Shown here one piece after another: positions 1-8,288 of a DNA stretch of 16,729 nt (the stretch's first letter is position 1; each line of letters starts with the position of its first letter). Under the pieces are notes generated by a model. The model was given only the letters and a program-made list of their open reading frames with translations, was not told where the DNA came from and searched no databases. Source of the DNA: JAKORR01 sp964608495 (GTDB lineage: Bacteria; Armatimonadota; Zipacnadia; Zipacnadales; FEN-943). Made by a program: the position numbers and the translations under genes. The DNA is taken from positions 1 to 16,729 of the forward strand of contig CAZSOQ010000113.1 of assembly GCA_964608495.1 (NCBI GenBank). Reading direction: 5' to 3'.

Positions 1-2
1 TC

Positions 3-464
3 TTCGCCAAGGGCATACACAATGTGATAGCCAACAACATCCTGGTGGGCGAGGCGAGGACGGGCGCCGCCATCTCGACCCTCGAGATGGCCAATCTGCG
101 CTGCGCCTTCCACACCTGGCACCACAACATCGTCTACCTCACGGGCGAGGGGAGCAGCCTGTGGGAGTTCCGGAACTGGGCCGACGACCGCCTGACCCGG
201 TGTGACCAGAACGTGTTCTGGCAGGCCGGCGACCGCTACACCGTGCGCCTCAGGCGCGGCGGGGCCGTCGAGGAGCTGTCGCTCGATCAGTGGCGCGAGA
301 TGGGCTTCGACCGCGAGTCCGTGGTGGCCGACCCTCTGTTCGTGGACGCCGCGAACCACGACTACCGGCTGCGCCCCGACTCGCCGGCCCTGAAGCTGGG
401 CTTCGAGCCGATAGACACATCGCGCTGCGGGCTGCTGGAGGACTTCCCCTTCGAGCGCGAGTAG
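3..464 (+). CDS. C-terminal end of a right-handed parallel beta-helix protein (partial)
   Basis: The reading frame is open from the left edge of the window, so the gene starts outside it. A GTG at 24 is in frame but is probably internal, because the codons before it continue a beta-helix-like pattern (GIHNVIANNILVG). The visible 153 residues end with a motif I recognise from parallel beta-helix (pectate-lyase-like) proteins of Planctomycetota and Armatimonadota: 'ADPLFVDAANHDYRLRPDSP' followed by 'ALKLGFEPIDTSRCGL'. In that family the tail follows a stack of beta-helix coils that bind or cleave polysaccharide. The catalytic part is not in the window, so lyase, hydrolase or binding protein cannot be told apart. 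The next gene, a sulfatase on the same strand, fits a carbohydrate-degradation setting. Confidence 0.8.
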   Translation, partial: FAKGIHNVIANNILVGEARTGAAISTLEMANLRCAFHTWHHNIVYLTGEGSSLWEFRNWADDRLTRCDQNVFWQAGDRYTVRLRRGGAVEELSLDQWREMGFDRESVVADPLFVDAANHDYRLRPDSPALKLGFEPIDTSRCGLLEDFPFERE

Positions 465-577
465 CCCGGCCACCGCGCGGGTGGAGCGACGGCAGGGCGC
501 GCGGGAGTCGCTCACCGACGCTCCGAGCGGGAGTCACGAGCCGCGTCGTGCCGCTTTCCCGCCTTCCTCCTCTGCCG

Positions 578-583
578 TATCAT
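578..583 (+). promoter_or_regulatory. Weak sigma70-like promoter candidate for the sulfatase (-10 box)
   Basis: TATCAT matches the -10 consensus at 5 of 6 positions and lies 30 bp before the sulfatase start codon. At the ideal 17-bp spacing the -35 position (555-560) reads TTTCCC, which is poor. The gap between the two plus-strand genes (465-612) holds nothing else that I can identify, and readthrough from the upstream gene is equally possible. Confidence 0.25.
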
Positions 584-612
584 CCCAGCCAGCACGTCAA
601 GGAGACACCGAC

Positions 613-2073
613 ATGCCCGACAGCTCAGGCGACAGCCGCCCGAACATCCTCTACATCATGACCGACCAGCAGCGGCTCGATACGATGAGCCTCTATGGGC
701 GAACGGCCTGCCAGACGCCGTGCCTGGACGACTTCGCCCGCTCGGCCACGCGCTTCGACAGAGCCTATTCGGTCTGCGCGCTCTGCTCGCCGGCCCGCGC
801 CTCCATGCTCACCGGCAAGTACCCGCACACCCACCGCATGTGGAACAACAATGACATGATGCAGTGGGCGACCCGCGACCTGCCCGACAGCGTCGAGCTG
901 ATCAGCCAGCCGCTGGGGCGCGCGGGCTACCGGTGCGGCTATGTGGGCAAGTGGCACTGCGGCGAGGCCAAGGTTCCCAGCACCTACGGCTTCGAGGGCA
1001 TGGACGTGCCCAACTACGGCAACCCCTACGCCACGCGGGAGTACCGGGACTACCTGGACCGCACGGGCCTGGAGAGGCCGGAGCGGCGCGGGCTGATCTT
1101 CGACGGCACGCCTCAGCGAAGTCCCCTCGCGGGCGAGCTGGTGGGCGACGTGCGCGCCTCCGCCACCCACTTCCTCAGCGAATACGCCCTGGACATGATG
1201 CGCCGCTTCCAGGAGGACCGGGAGCGCACGGGGCGCCCGTGGATGATCTTCCTGTCCTACTGGCTTCCTCACCATCCCTACATGCCGCCGCCCGAGTTCT
1301 TCGAGCGTTACGACCCGCGCGACATCGAGCTGTGGCCGAACTTCCGCGACACCCTCGTGGGCAAGCCACCGCACCAGAAGCGCTTTCGCGAGAGCTTCCA
1401 CCGCGCGCTGGAGCTCTCCGACGACGTCTGGCGGGAGCTGATCGCGCGTCACTTCGCCCAGATGACCTTCCTGGACTCCCAGATCGGTCGCGTTCTGCAG
1501 GGCCTGGGCGACGCCGGCCCGGCCGACTCGACCGCGGTTCTCTTCAGCACCGACCACGGGGACATGAACGGCAGCCACGGGAAGTTCCACGACAAGGGCT
1601 CCTTCATGTACGAGGAGCTCTACCATATCCCACTGGTCGTGCGGATTCCCGGGGTAACGGTGCCCGGGACGGTGCGCGAGGAATTCGTGAGTAACATGGA
1701 CCTGGCGGCGACGGCGCTGGATCTAGCCGGGGTGGACGTGCCCGAGGACTACCAGGCCCGCAGCCTGCTGCCCCTGGCCGGTGGGGAACGCCCGGACTGG
1801 CGGGACGACATCATGGCCGAGTACCACGGCCACAGGTACCTGTTCTCCCAGCGCATGGTGCGGTGGGACAGCTACAAGTACGTGTTCAACGCCTCGTCCC
1901 TCGACGAGCTGTACGACCTCGAGGCCGACCCCCACGAGCTGAGGAACCTGGCGGACGATCCCGGGAAGCAGGCGGTGCTGCGCGAGGGGCGGCGGCGCCT
2001 GCTGCGGTGGATAGACGACACCCACGACGGCCTCAAGCACGCGGCCACGTGCATGATCGGTGGCGACGACTGA
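613..2073 (+). CDS. Family S1 sulfatase (formylglycine type), no signal peptide
   Basis: A 486-residue sulfatase of the alkaline-phosphatase superfamily that would hydrolyse sulfate esters, probably on a polysaccharide. It opens with the family start 'PNILYIMTDQQR' (D18 and Q19 are the expected metal ligands). The signature C-x-P-x-R-x4-T-G is complete: C58, P60, R62, T67, G68. C58 is the residue expected to be converted to formylglycine by a maturase, which is not encoded here. GKWH (K113, H115) and DHGD (D314, H315), followed by K328, complete the usual active-site set. The start is the ATG at 613 because AAGGAG lies 8 bp upstream (599-604). The frame is open back to 481, but that extension is low-complexity and has no ribosome site. 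Neither start gives a signal peptide, so the enzyme looks cytoplasmic. The sulfated substrate cannot be read from sequence. Confidence 0.93.
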   Translation: MPDSSGDSRPNILYIMTDQQRLDTMSLYGRTACQTPCLDDFARSATRFDRAYSVCALCSPARASMLTGKYPHTHRMWNNNDMMQWATRDLPDSVELISQPLGRAGYRCGYVGKWHCGEAKVPSTYGFEGMDVPNYGNPYATREYRDYLDRTGLERPERRGLIFDGTPQRSPLAGELVGDVRASATHFLSEYALDMMRRFQEDRERTGRPWMIFLSYWLPHHPYMPPPEFFERYDPRDIELWPNFRDTLVGKPPHQKRFRESFHRALELSDDVWRELIARHFAQMTFLDSQIGRVLQGLGDAGPADSTAVLFSTDHGDMNGSHGKFHDKGSFMYEELYHIPLVVRIPGVTVPGTVREEFVSNMDLAATALDLAGVDVPEDYQARSLLPLAGGERPDWRDDIMAEYHGHRYLFSQRMVRWDSYKYVFNASSLDELYDLEADPHELRNLADDPGKQAVLREGRRRLLRWIDDTHDGLKHAATCMIGGDD

Positions 2074-2132
2074 CCCCGTCCGTCCGCGGTCGGCACGCCG
2101 CGCTCGCGGCCCCGTCGGTCTCGCGCCAACCG

Positions 2133-3569
2133 TCAGCGCGTGCAGCGCCAGACGATGTCGCCGTGCTCGCAGTCATAGCCGCCCGGCCGGCCCTCCAGTG
2201 GGCGCCCGACGGGCAAGCCCTTGTCGTCCTTCAGGTCCCAGCCGATGCTGTAGAGCAGGAAGCCTTCGCCCTCGCGCCGGTAGACCAGGTCCGCGCCCGT
2301 GAAGGGGTCCTGGCGAAGAGGCCAGCTCAGGCCCTGGCGCAGGGCGTCGAGCGTGTCGGGGTAGGCCCCGTGTGCGCTCCTGTAGGCCTTCAGCCCCAGG
2401 GCGGCCTGGGCGAGGCCAAGCTGCGCGACCCTCTCGTCGCGTTTGCGGCCGGCCCCGGAGAAGACCAGGATGCGGGTCATCACGCAGTGCATGGGAAGCT
2501 GCTCGACCTGCGCCTCCAGCGATGCGCCGGCCTCGGACTGTTCCCGCCACGGGAGGGCGGACGCCGCGATGAGCTGGGACATGAGCCGCAGGTAGGCTGC
2601 CTCGTCCAGGTAGAGGACCTTCTGTCCCAGACCCGACCTGTAGAAGCGCTCCATGTCGGTGCCCTCGGTCTCGGTGCCGTCCGTGAAGTACCCCCCGGCG
2701 CGTTTGGGGTCCTGGCGCATGGCGTTGAAGAGCCAGATTCCCATGGTGCGCTCGGTCCACAGGCCGCGGCGGAAGCTGCTGTTGACGTCGAGGTCGCTCA
2801 GCTCTCGGGCCAGTCGCCTGCAGGCCTCGGTGGGGGCGGCTCGGTCCCGGAGCGAGGCCCGCAGGCCGTCCAGGCCTAGGCCCAGGACGGCATAGCGCAC
2901 GAGCGCGCCGATCAGGAGCGGCTCGGCCGCCAGGGCGCGGCAGAGGCCCAGGCTGGTCCCCATGGTGTCCAGCGCCGCACTCATCTCGCCTCGCTGGGCC
3001 TGGACGAACATCCTGACGCTCAGCAGGCGCGCACACTTGCGCATCTGGGAAAGGTGAGGGAAGAGCGCGGTCACCGGGTCGGAGTAGTCCACAGGGAAGC
3101 GGCACCGCGGACGCTGGGCCGCGGCCTCCAGGAGGGCGATCGCCTCGGCCTTCCTGGCGACGAGCGCCTGCAAGGCCCCCGGGGGCGGCACCTTTCCCCG
3201 CGGCGGCTCCCTGATCGCGCTCAGGAAGTTAGAGAGCAGCTCCTCGTCCTCGGGCGACAGGATGATCTTGTCGAAGGCCTGCTGGTAGAGGAGGGCGGCG
3301 TTCTCGGCGTCGGGCACGTCAGGAGGGATGACGGCCCGCCAGGCGATGGGCGCGCCCGTCTGCTCGATCCTGCGCAGCTCGGCATCCACCTGGGCGCGGG
3401 CCTCGTCGGCCGATACCCGCGTGAGCTCCCGGGCACTGCTCATGAGGCTCCTCAGGGGCTTGGCGGACACGTGGCGCGCCAGCAGCCACAAGCCCAGCGC
3501 CCCAAGGCAGACGAGGAAGAACAGCCCGCAGCCCACAAGGACCACGACCCGCCTCGTGCCGGTACGCAT
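2133..3569 (-). CDS. Membrane-anchored protein of unknown function, GspG-like C-terminal domain (paralog 1)
   Basis: A 478-residue protein. The start is the inner ATG at 3569: GAAGGAGGG lies 9 bp before it, whereas the outer ATG at 3593 contains that ribosome site within its own codons. Residues 8-31 form one hydrophobic helix (VVVLVGCGLFFLVCLGALGL), so the protein is probably anchored in the inner membrane with the rest outside. The middle is helical and not recognised. It contains 'PPDVPDAENAALLYQQAF' near residue 80 and a 'LWTERTMGIW' motif. From about residue 383 it has 'LGLKAYRSAHGAYPDTLDAL', then a DPFTG and 'LVYRREGEGFLLYSIGWDLK' stretch. This pattern resembles the C-terminal domain of GspG-type pseudopilins, but there is no prepilin cleavage site. 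It ends DIVWRCTR. It is a tandem paralog of the gene at 3646-5019, which lies just upstream in transcription. Role unknown. Confidence 0.8.
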   Translation of the reverse strand: MRTGTRRVVVLVGCGLFFLVCLGALGLWLLARHVSAKPLRSLMSSARELTRVSADEARAQVDAELRRIEQTGAPIAWRAVIPPDVPDAENAALLYQQAFDKIILSPEDEELLSNFLSAIREPPRGKVPPPGALQALVARKAEAIALLEAAAQRPRCRFPVDYSDPVTALFPHLSQMRKCARLLSVRMFVQAQRGEMSAALDTMGTSLGLCRALAAEPLLIGALVRYAVLGLGLDGLRASLRDRAAPTEACRRLARELSDLDVNSSFRRGLWTERTMGIWLFNAMRQDPKRAGGYFTDGTETEGTDMERFYRSGLGQKVLYLDEAAYLRLMSQLIAASALPWREQSEAGASLEAQVEQLPMHCVMTRILVFSGAGRKRDERVAQLGLAQAALGLKAYRSAHGAYPDTLDALRQGLSWPLRQDPFTGADLVYRREGEGFLLYSIGWDLKDDKGLPVGRPLEGRPGGYDCEHGDIVWRCTR

Positions 3570-3645
3570 CGCTCGCTTCCCTCCTTCAGCCATGGCCGGC
3601 GACGGGCTTCGCCGTCCGCGCGGCCGGACCGCCCGCCTAGCGCAG

Positions 3646-5019
3646 TCATCGCACGCAGCGCCAGAGGATATCTTGCTCCTGGCCGTCGGGCGCGGCCACG
3701 CCGCCGTCGTCCTTCAGGTTCGGCCCAAGGCTGTACAGCAGGAAGCCCTCGTCGCGACGGGCGTAGCGCAGGTCACGGCCGCTACAAGGGTCCAGCGGCA
3801 CATCCCACGCCAGAGCCTGGCGCAGGGCTTCGAGGGACTCGGGGTAGTCCCCGTGGTCGTTCTTGTAGGCCTTCAGCGCCAGGACCGTCCGAGCCAGGGC
3901 CACTTCCGTCTCGGTCGCAGCCCGCTGCGCCAGAATCCTGCTCATCGGCGGGAAGATGGAAGCCACGGGAGACTTCTCCTCCGCGAGGGCACGGAGCCGC
4001 TCCTCAAAGCCCCGGGCCTTCTCGGCCGCCTCGGGCCAGGGCAGGCCCACCGTCTCGATGGCGTCGGCGGCCAGGCGCAGGGCCGTCAGCTCATCCGCGT
4101 CCATCCGCAGGCGCCCTTCCTCGCCCGAGTAGCGCTCCGATAGCTTCACCGGCGCACCGTTCCCCATCGCGTCGAGCTCCTTCAGGGCCTCGGGCGGCTG
4201 GGCTTTCAGTCGCTCCGCCTCGCCGATCCACAAGGCCCGCTCCGTCCACAGCGCCCGCGCGAGCGGCTGGGCGAAGGCCAGGCTCCCCAGGAGGTCGTAG
4301 AGCTTGCGGCAATCCTCGGTGGGCGGGGCTTGCTCGTAGAGAACCTGGCGCAGCGCCACGCCGAGATGGGAGACGATGGCGTACCGCACGAGCTGCGAGA
4401 CCAGGATGGGCTCATCGGCGAGGGCGCGGACGATGGCGAGGCCGGCCCGCTCGGCGTCCAGGGCCTGGACCGGCTCGGAGCGCAGCGAGTGGTGGATGGC
4501 CTTGGCGGCCGTGAGCCGGGCGCACTGGCGCAGTTGGGCCAGATGGGCGAGCCGCATCTCCAGGCCGGCCTGCCAGTCCAGGGCGAAGCGGCACTCCTCC
4601 AGAGCCGCCGCGGCCTCGAGCAGAGCAAGACAGCCCGTGTTCCGCTCGACAATGTCGGCCAGGGGCACCGCCGGAGGAGGCCCGGCCTCGGGCTCCGCGG
4701 CGTGCCGCAGCAGGGCGACCAGGGCGTCGCCGTCGGCGTCCGAGAGGCTGAGCGAGTCGAAGGCTAGCTGGTAAAGCACCGCCGCGTTCTCGGTGTCGGG
4801 CACCTCTGGCGGTGCCACTTCCACCAGGCTCGTGGGCTCGCCCGCGGCCCGGATCCTCGCCAGCTCCGCCGCCAACGCCTGGGGAGCCTGATCCAGGGGG
4901 AGGGCCTCGGGCTGGCTCAGCAGCGACAGGGGCAGTAGGCACGGAGCGGCGCCCGGCGGGGCTGCCAGCGCTCCGGCCGTGGGCACGAACAGGCCCACGC
5001 AGCCGGCGATGGCCGCCAT
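3646..5019 (-). CDS. Exported protein of unknown function, GspG-like C-terminal domain (paralog 2)
   Basis: A 457-residue paralog of the protein at 2133-3569, in the same orientation, 76 bp upstream of it. Shared blocks are 'PPEVPDTENAAVLYQLAF', a six-residue LWTERA, 'LALKAYKNDHGDYPESLEAL', 'DEGFLLYSLGPNLKDDGG' and the near-identical end DILWRCVR. The N-terminus reads as a signal peptide (AAIAGCVGLFVPTAGALA). However, the ATG at 5019 has no ribosome site and leaves no positive charge before the hydrophobic core. The in-frame codons just upstream encode RGRIRFLLP, which would supply that charge, but no ATG, GTG or TTG lies between them and the in-frame stop. The annotated start is therefore doubtful. 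The C-terminal domain (from residue 373) resembles GspG-type pseudopilin tails. The middle of the protein is not recognised. It follows the fucosidase gene by 100 bp and may share its transcript. Confidence 0.78.
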   Translation of the reverse strand: MAAIAGCVGLFVPTAGALAAPPGAAPCLLPLSLLSQPEALPLDQAPQALAAELARIRAAGEPTSLVEVAPPEVPDTENAAVLYQLAFDSLSLSDADGDALVALLRHAAEPEAGPPPAVPLADIVERNTGCLALLEAAAALEECRFALDWQAGLEMRLAHLAQLRQCARLTAAKAIHHSLRSEPVQALDAERAGLAIVRALADEPILVSQLVRYAIVSHLGVALRQVLYEQAPPTEDCRKLYDLLGSLAFAQPLARALWTERALWIGEAERLKAQPPEALKELDAMGNGAPVKLSERYSGEEGRLRMDADELTALRLAADAIETVGLPWPEAAEKARGFEERLRALAEEKSPVASIFPPMSRILAQRAATETEVALARTVLALKAYKNDHGDYPESLEALRQALAWDVPLDPCSGRDLRYARRDEGFLLYSLGPNLKDDGGVAAPDGQEQDILWRCVR

Positions 5020-5119
5020 TGGCAGGAGAAAGCGGATTCTACCGCGGCTTGGCGTAAGGCATCACATCCCGCGACACGGGCCGGGCCACGCACCCCGGCT
5101 GGGCGTGTCCCCCGGCTCA

Positions 5120-6346
5120 TCAGTGGAAGGCCTGAAGGCTCTTAAGGCGCGCCTCGCCCTCGGCCGAGGCGACATGCACTCGGACGGCGTCGGCCAGGAC
5201 CGTCGCGAAGCCGTCTATCTTCTTGTGGCCGATGGCGGTGCCCACGGCCACGCCCTCCCAGCGCCCCCTGGTGAGCACCTGGATCGTGTACCTGCGCACG
5301 CGCTCGCCCTCCGCGATGTCCTCGCAGCAGACCGTATGGTTGACGAGCGTCGGGGCGTCGAAGTTGATCTGGAGCGAGGCCGACGGCCCGCGCGCCTCGC
5401 CCAAGGGCCGGCCGAAGCGGCGGCGCAGCTCGGCGGCCGTCTCGACCAGGCGGTCCACGTCGGTCTCGGGCAGGAGCCCGCGGTTGTCCGGCCCCACGTT
5501 GAGCAGCAGGTTGCAGCCGCGCCCGACTGAGCAGTAGTACATGTCCGCCAGTCGCTCCACGCTCTTCAGGCTGGGCAGATCGTGAGTGTTCCAGAACCAG
5601 TTGGCACGGATCCGGGCGTCGCACTCGGCCGGCAGCCAGTGGGGGAAGCTCTCACGGAACTCGGCCAGCAGGTGCTCGTGGCTGAAGTCCTCAAGGTTCA
5701 CCACATTCCAGCAGGGGTCGGTCGCCAGACCGTCCTCGTTGCCGACCCAGCGATAGTCCGGCGACCCCATGTTGAAGATCATCGTGTCGGGCTGAAGTTC
5801 ACGGATCGTGCCGATTATCTTCTCCCAGTTGTAGACGTGGCCCTCGGAGCCGGCGCCGTCCAGCCACACGCAGACGAGGGGGCCATAGCGAGTAAGCAGC
5901 TCGCGCCACTGGCGGCAGTAGAGCTCATCGTAGGCGGCGAAGTCGTCATAGCAGGGCTCGTGCCGGTCCCAGGGCGAGCAGTACAGGCCCAGCTTGAGCC
6001 CCTCGGCCTGGCAGGCCTCGGCGACCAGCCCCACCACGTCGCGCTTGTCGGCCGGCAGCGGGCCGGCCTTGACGCTGTGACCCGTGGTGTCGGTGGGCCA
6101 CAGGCAGAAGCCGTCGTGGTGCTTGGCGGTGAAGACGAGGTAGCGCATCCCGGCGGCCTTGGCTGCCTGCGCCCACTGGCGCGGGTCAAGAGCCACGGGA
6201 TTCACGACAGCGGGATCCTCAGTGCCCTTGCCCCATTCCTGATCGAGAAACGTATTGGGGCCGAAGTGGCAGAACATGCCGAACTCGAGGTCCTGCCACG
6301 CGAGCTGGCCGGGCGTGGGACGGGGACGGCCGTCCTGCGATGGCAT
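5120..6346 (-). CDS. Alpha-L-fucosidase, GH29 family, no signal peptide
   Basis: A 408-residue glycoside hydrolase of family GH29, which removes terminal alpha-L-fucose with retention of configuration. Diagnostic parts are 'LEFGMFCHFGPNTFLDQEWG' near the N-terminus, the KHHDGF motif at 75-80, VCVWLDG with the predicted nucleophile D163, 'WLPAECDARIRANWFW' (238-252), and LLNVGPDNRG before a short C-terminal beta domain. The acid/base residue cannot be assigned by eye. The start is the ATG at 6346, because AAGGGAG ends 8 bp upstream. A GTG at 6355 in the same frame is too close to that site. There is no signal peptide, so the enzyme is probably cytoplasmic and would act on imported oligosaccharides. 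The length is typical of the shorter, single-catalytic-domain members. Confidence 0.93.
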   Translation of the reverse strand: MPSQDGRPRPTPGQLAWQDLEFGMFCHFGPNTFLDQEWGKGTEDPAVVNPVALDPRQWAQAAKAAGMRYLVFTAKHHDGFCLWPTDTTGHSVKAGPLPADKRDVVGLVAEACQAEGLKLGLYCSPWDRHEPCYDDFAAYDELYCRQWRELLTRYGPLVCVWLDGAGSEGHVYNWEKIIGTIRELQPDTMIFNMGSPDYRWVGNEDGLATDPCWNVVNLEDFSHEHLLAEFRESFPHWLPAECDARIRANWFWNTHDLPSLKSVERLADMYYCSVGRGCNLLLNVGPDNRGLLPETDVDRLVETAAELRRRFGRPLGEARGPSASLQINFDAPTLVNHTVCCEDIAEGERVRRYTIQVLTRGRWEGVAVGTAIGHKKIDGFATVLADAVRVHVASAEGEARLKSLQAFH

Positions 6347-6461
6347 GATGATCACTCCCTTGCGGCAGCGGTTCGCCGGGGAAGGCCGGCATCCCTACGC
6401 CGGGGCGGGCCTAGAGGGAGGTCACCGCGGCGCGGCTTGCCCCTGTGGGACGCCTGCCGCA

Positions 6462-8180
6462 CTACCGCCCCGGCGGGGGGCCGACGGGACCGGGATGGCC
6501 GCTTCCCAAGCCGTAGTACCTCGCCTCGCCCTGGACTATCAGCTCCCGGTCACGCTGCTCGACGCGCTGCGCTCCGGCTCGGAGAGGCCAGAACGAGACC
6601 ACACACAGCAGCACCAGGGCCGCTAGCGTCGGGGCCAGCAGCGCCCGCAGGCCCGCGAGGCAGGTTCTGCCGCTGCCCCGCTGCTCGCCGGGACTCAGCC
6701 TCGCCCGCGCCCGCAGCGACAGGTGCACGGCCCCCACGAGCCACAGGAGAAGGCCCAGCGCCAGGGCCACCCACATCGTCCCGAGCGAAGAGGGCCAGCG
6801 CTCGGCGGGCCTGTCAAAACCCGACACACCCCAGGCAAGAGCCGCCACCTGGGCCGGGACGACAGCCACGAGGAGCAGCACGATCCACTGGAGCTGACTG
6901 AAGCGCAGCGGGGTGCGAGGCTCGCGCCAGTAGCGCAACGCCAGCGAGATCAGGCCCACCCACAGGGCAAAAACGGCAAAGGCGGCGGCCATCAGCCAGA
7001 CGGCCCCGGCGTTGAGCACGCCTCCGCCCGAGACGAGCCGCATGGTGCGCGGCAGCGTATCCCGCGTGGCCGCGCGGGCGTCCTGCTTCCACCTCAGCGC
7101 CTCCTGCATGTCACGTTCGTAGAAGGAGGCCAGGTCTGCGCGACCGTGATGCCGGAGGTAGTCGGCGAAGGCGGCTATCTTGGCCTGGGTCGTCCGCTCG
7201 ACCCGTTGCTCCTGGCTCTTGCTCGTGGCATTGATCTGCTGGGCCTCTCGCGCCGGGAGCAGCGAGCCGCCCGAGATCGCCGACACGGCTACCCCCACCA
7301 GCCCGTCAATCATGTCATACGCCTGGTCCCTGACCAGGTGACCGATGTGGACGCCGGACTCGTAGCACAGGATCGCGTCGCCATGACGGCCGGCGGCACG
7401 GAAGCCGTCACCAAGGCCGACGAGGACACGCGCCAGGCTGCGGAGTCTGGCGTGGATGGGCATTCTGTTGTCGCACCCGGCACAGCGCGCGTAGAGGGCG
7501 CGCGTGCCAGCGGGCATGCCGGCCTTGTCAACGAGCCGGAGGATAGCCTCGGCGGCCGCCCGGTCACCCAGGTCCCACGTGCTCTTGGCGAGGGCGCCGC
7601 GCAGCAGGCCCAGGGCCTCGTCGTCACGGCGCTCGGCCAGGCGCGCCCAGGCCAGGAAGTAGTCGGGCCCGGCGTTGCCGGGCATGAGCTGGGCACACCG
7701 CGCGAAGAGCCCCTCCGCCTGGCGCAGGCTGGCCTTCTCCTCGGGCGAGCGAAGGGGCAAGGGCTGGGCCGGGTTCTGGCCGCGAAGCTCCTCCTCGCGC
7801 GCGAAGTCGCCGGCCTGAGCCAGGCAGTACATGCCGTAGCGCAGGAGGACGACGGGGGAGTCGGCCGCGAGGTCCAGAGCCCTCTGGTAGGCCTCAGCAG
7901 GCGGTGTGGCGGGCGGCGTGACCGGTGGGAAGGCGCTCGGCTCGGCCCGGGCCATCTCGGCGGTGCGGGATAGATCGGCGGCGGCCTCCGCGAGGGCAAG
8001 CCAGAGCAGGGCGTCCTCGGGCTCGCGCCGCACCGCGCGCTCGATGGACGTGCCCATGGGCCACGCATGGCCCAGGGAGGCGGGCCGTACCGCCAGGAGA
8101 CCCTCCCGGATGGGCGGCACGACCACCAGGAGTACCACGGATACAGCCAGCAAGACGACCACCGTCAGACCCGTTCTCAT
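6462..8180 (-). CDS. TPR-like membrane protein of unknown function
   Basis: A 572-residue protein. The start is the ATG at 8180, with GGAGGT 6 bp upstream; a GTG at 8186 lies inside the ribosome site region. Residues 5-22 form an N-terminal membrane helix. Residues 45-380 are mainly helical with TPR-like content, for example 'PAEAYQRALDLAADSPVVLL' and 'GPDYFLAWARLAERRDDEAL', and include an unexplained C-x2-C pair (CAGC). The last third holds about four more membrane helices (roughly 393-416, 431-452, 468-489 and 512-532), followed by a short Pro/Gly-rich tail. The layout is a soluble repeat domain outside the membrane between membrane segments. I recognise no enzyme motif. It lies 115 bp upstream of the fucosidase gene and 108 bp after the DUF6785 gene, all on the same strand. 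Confidence 0.8.
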   Translation of the reverse strand: MRTGLTVVVLLAVSVVLLVVVPPIREGLLAVRPASLGHAWPMGTSIERAVRREPEDALLWLALAEAAADLSRTAEMARAEPSAFPPVTPPATPPAEAYQRALDLAADSPVVLLRYGMYCLAQAGDFAREEELRGQNPAQPLPLRSPEEKASLRQAEGLFARCAQLMPGNAGPDYFLAWARLAERRDDEALGLLRGALAKSTWDLGDRAAAEAILRLVDKAGMPAGTRALYARCAGCDNRMPIHARLRSLARVLVGLGDGFRAAGRHGDAILCYESGVHIGHLVRDQAYDMIDGLVGVAVSAISGGSLLPAREAQQINATSKSQEQRVERTTQAKIAAFADYLRHHGRADLASFYERDMQEALRWKQDARAATRDTLPRTMRLVSGGGVLNAGAVWLMAAAFAVFALWVGLISLALRYWREPRTPLRFSQLQWIVLLLVAVVPAQVAALAWGVSGFDRPAERWPSSLGTMWVALALGLLLWLVGAVHLSLRARARLSPGEQRGSGRTCLAGLRALLAPTLAALVLLCVVSFWPLRAGAQRVEQRDRELIVQGEARYYGLGSGHPGPVGPPPGR

Positions 8181-8288
8181 CGGCACACCTCCGTTCCGAC
8201 ACCGTCGTAAGGGGGCCGCCGGCAGGCCGTAAGTTCGCGGCAGAGGACCGGGAAAGTGCGGGCGGCGGCAGCGTGAAGCCGACGGCGG

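Noticed and set aside
625..1626. Long open frame of 333 codons on the minus strand opposite the sulfatase
   Set aside because: It lies wholly within the sulfatase gene, its translation is Val/Ala/Gly/Arg-rich without any motif, and the plus-strand frame has a full active-site set.
3054..4514. Plus-strand open frame of 486 codons across both paralog genes
   Set aside because: The product is Arg/Pro/Ser/Gly-rich, spans two well-supported minus-strand genes, and has no ribosome site or family motif. It is a product of high G+C content.
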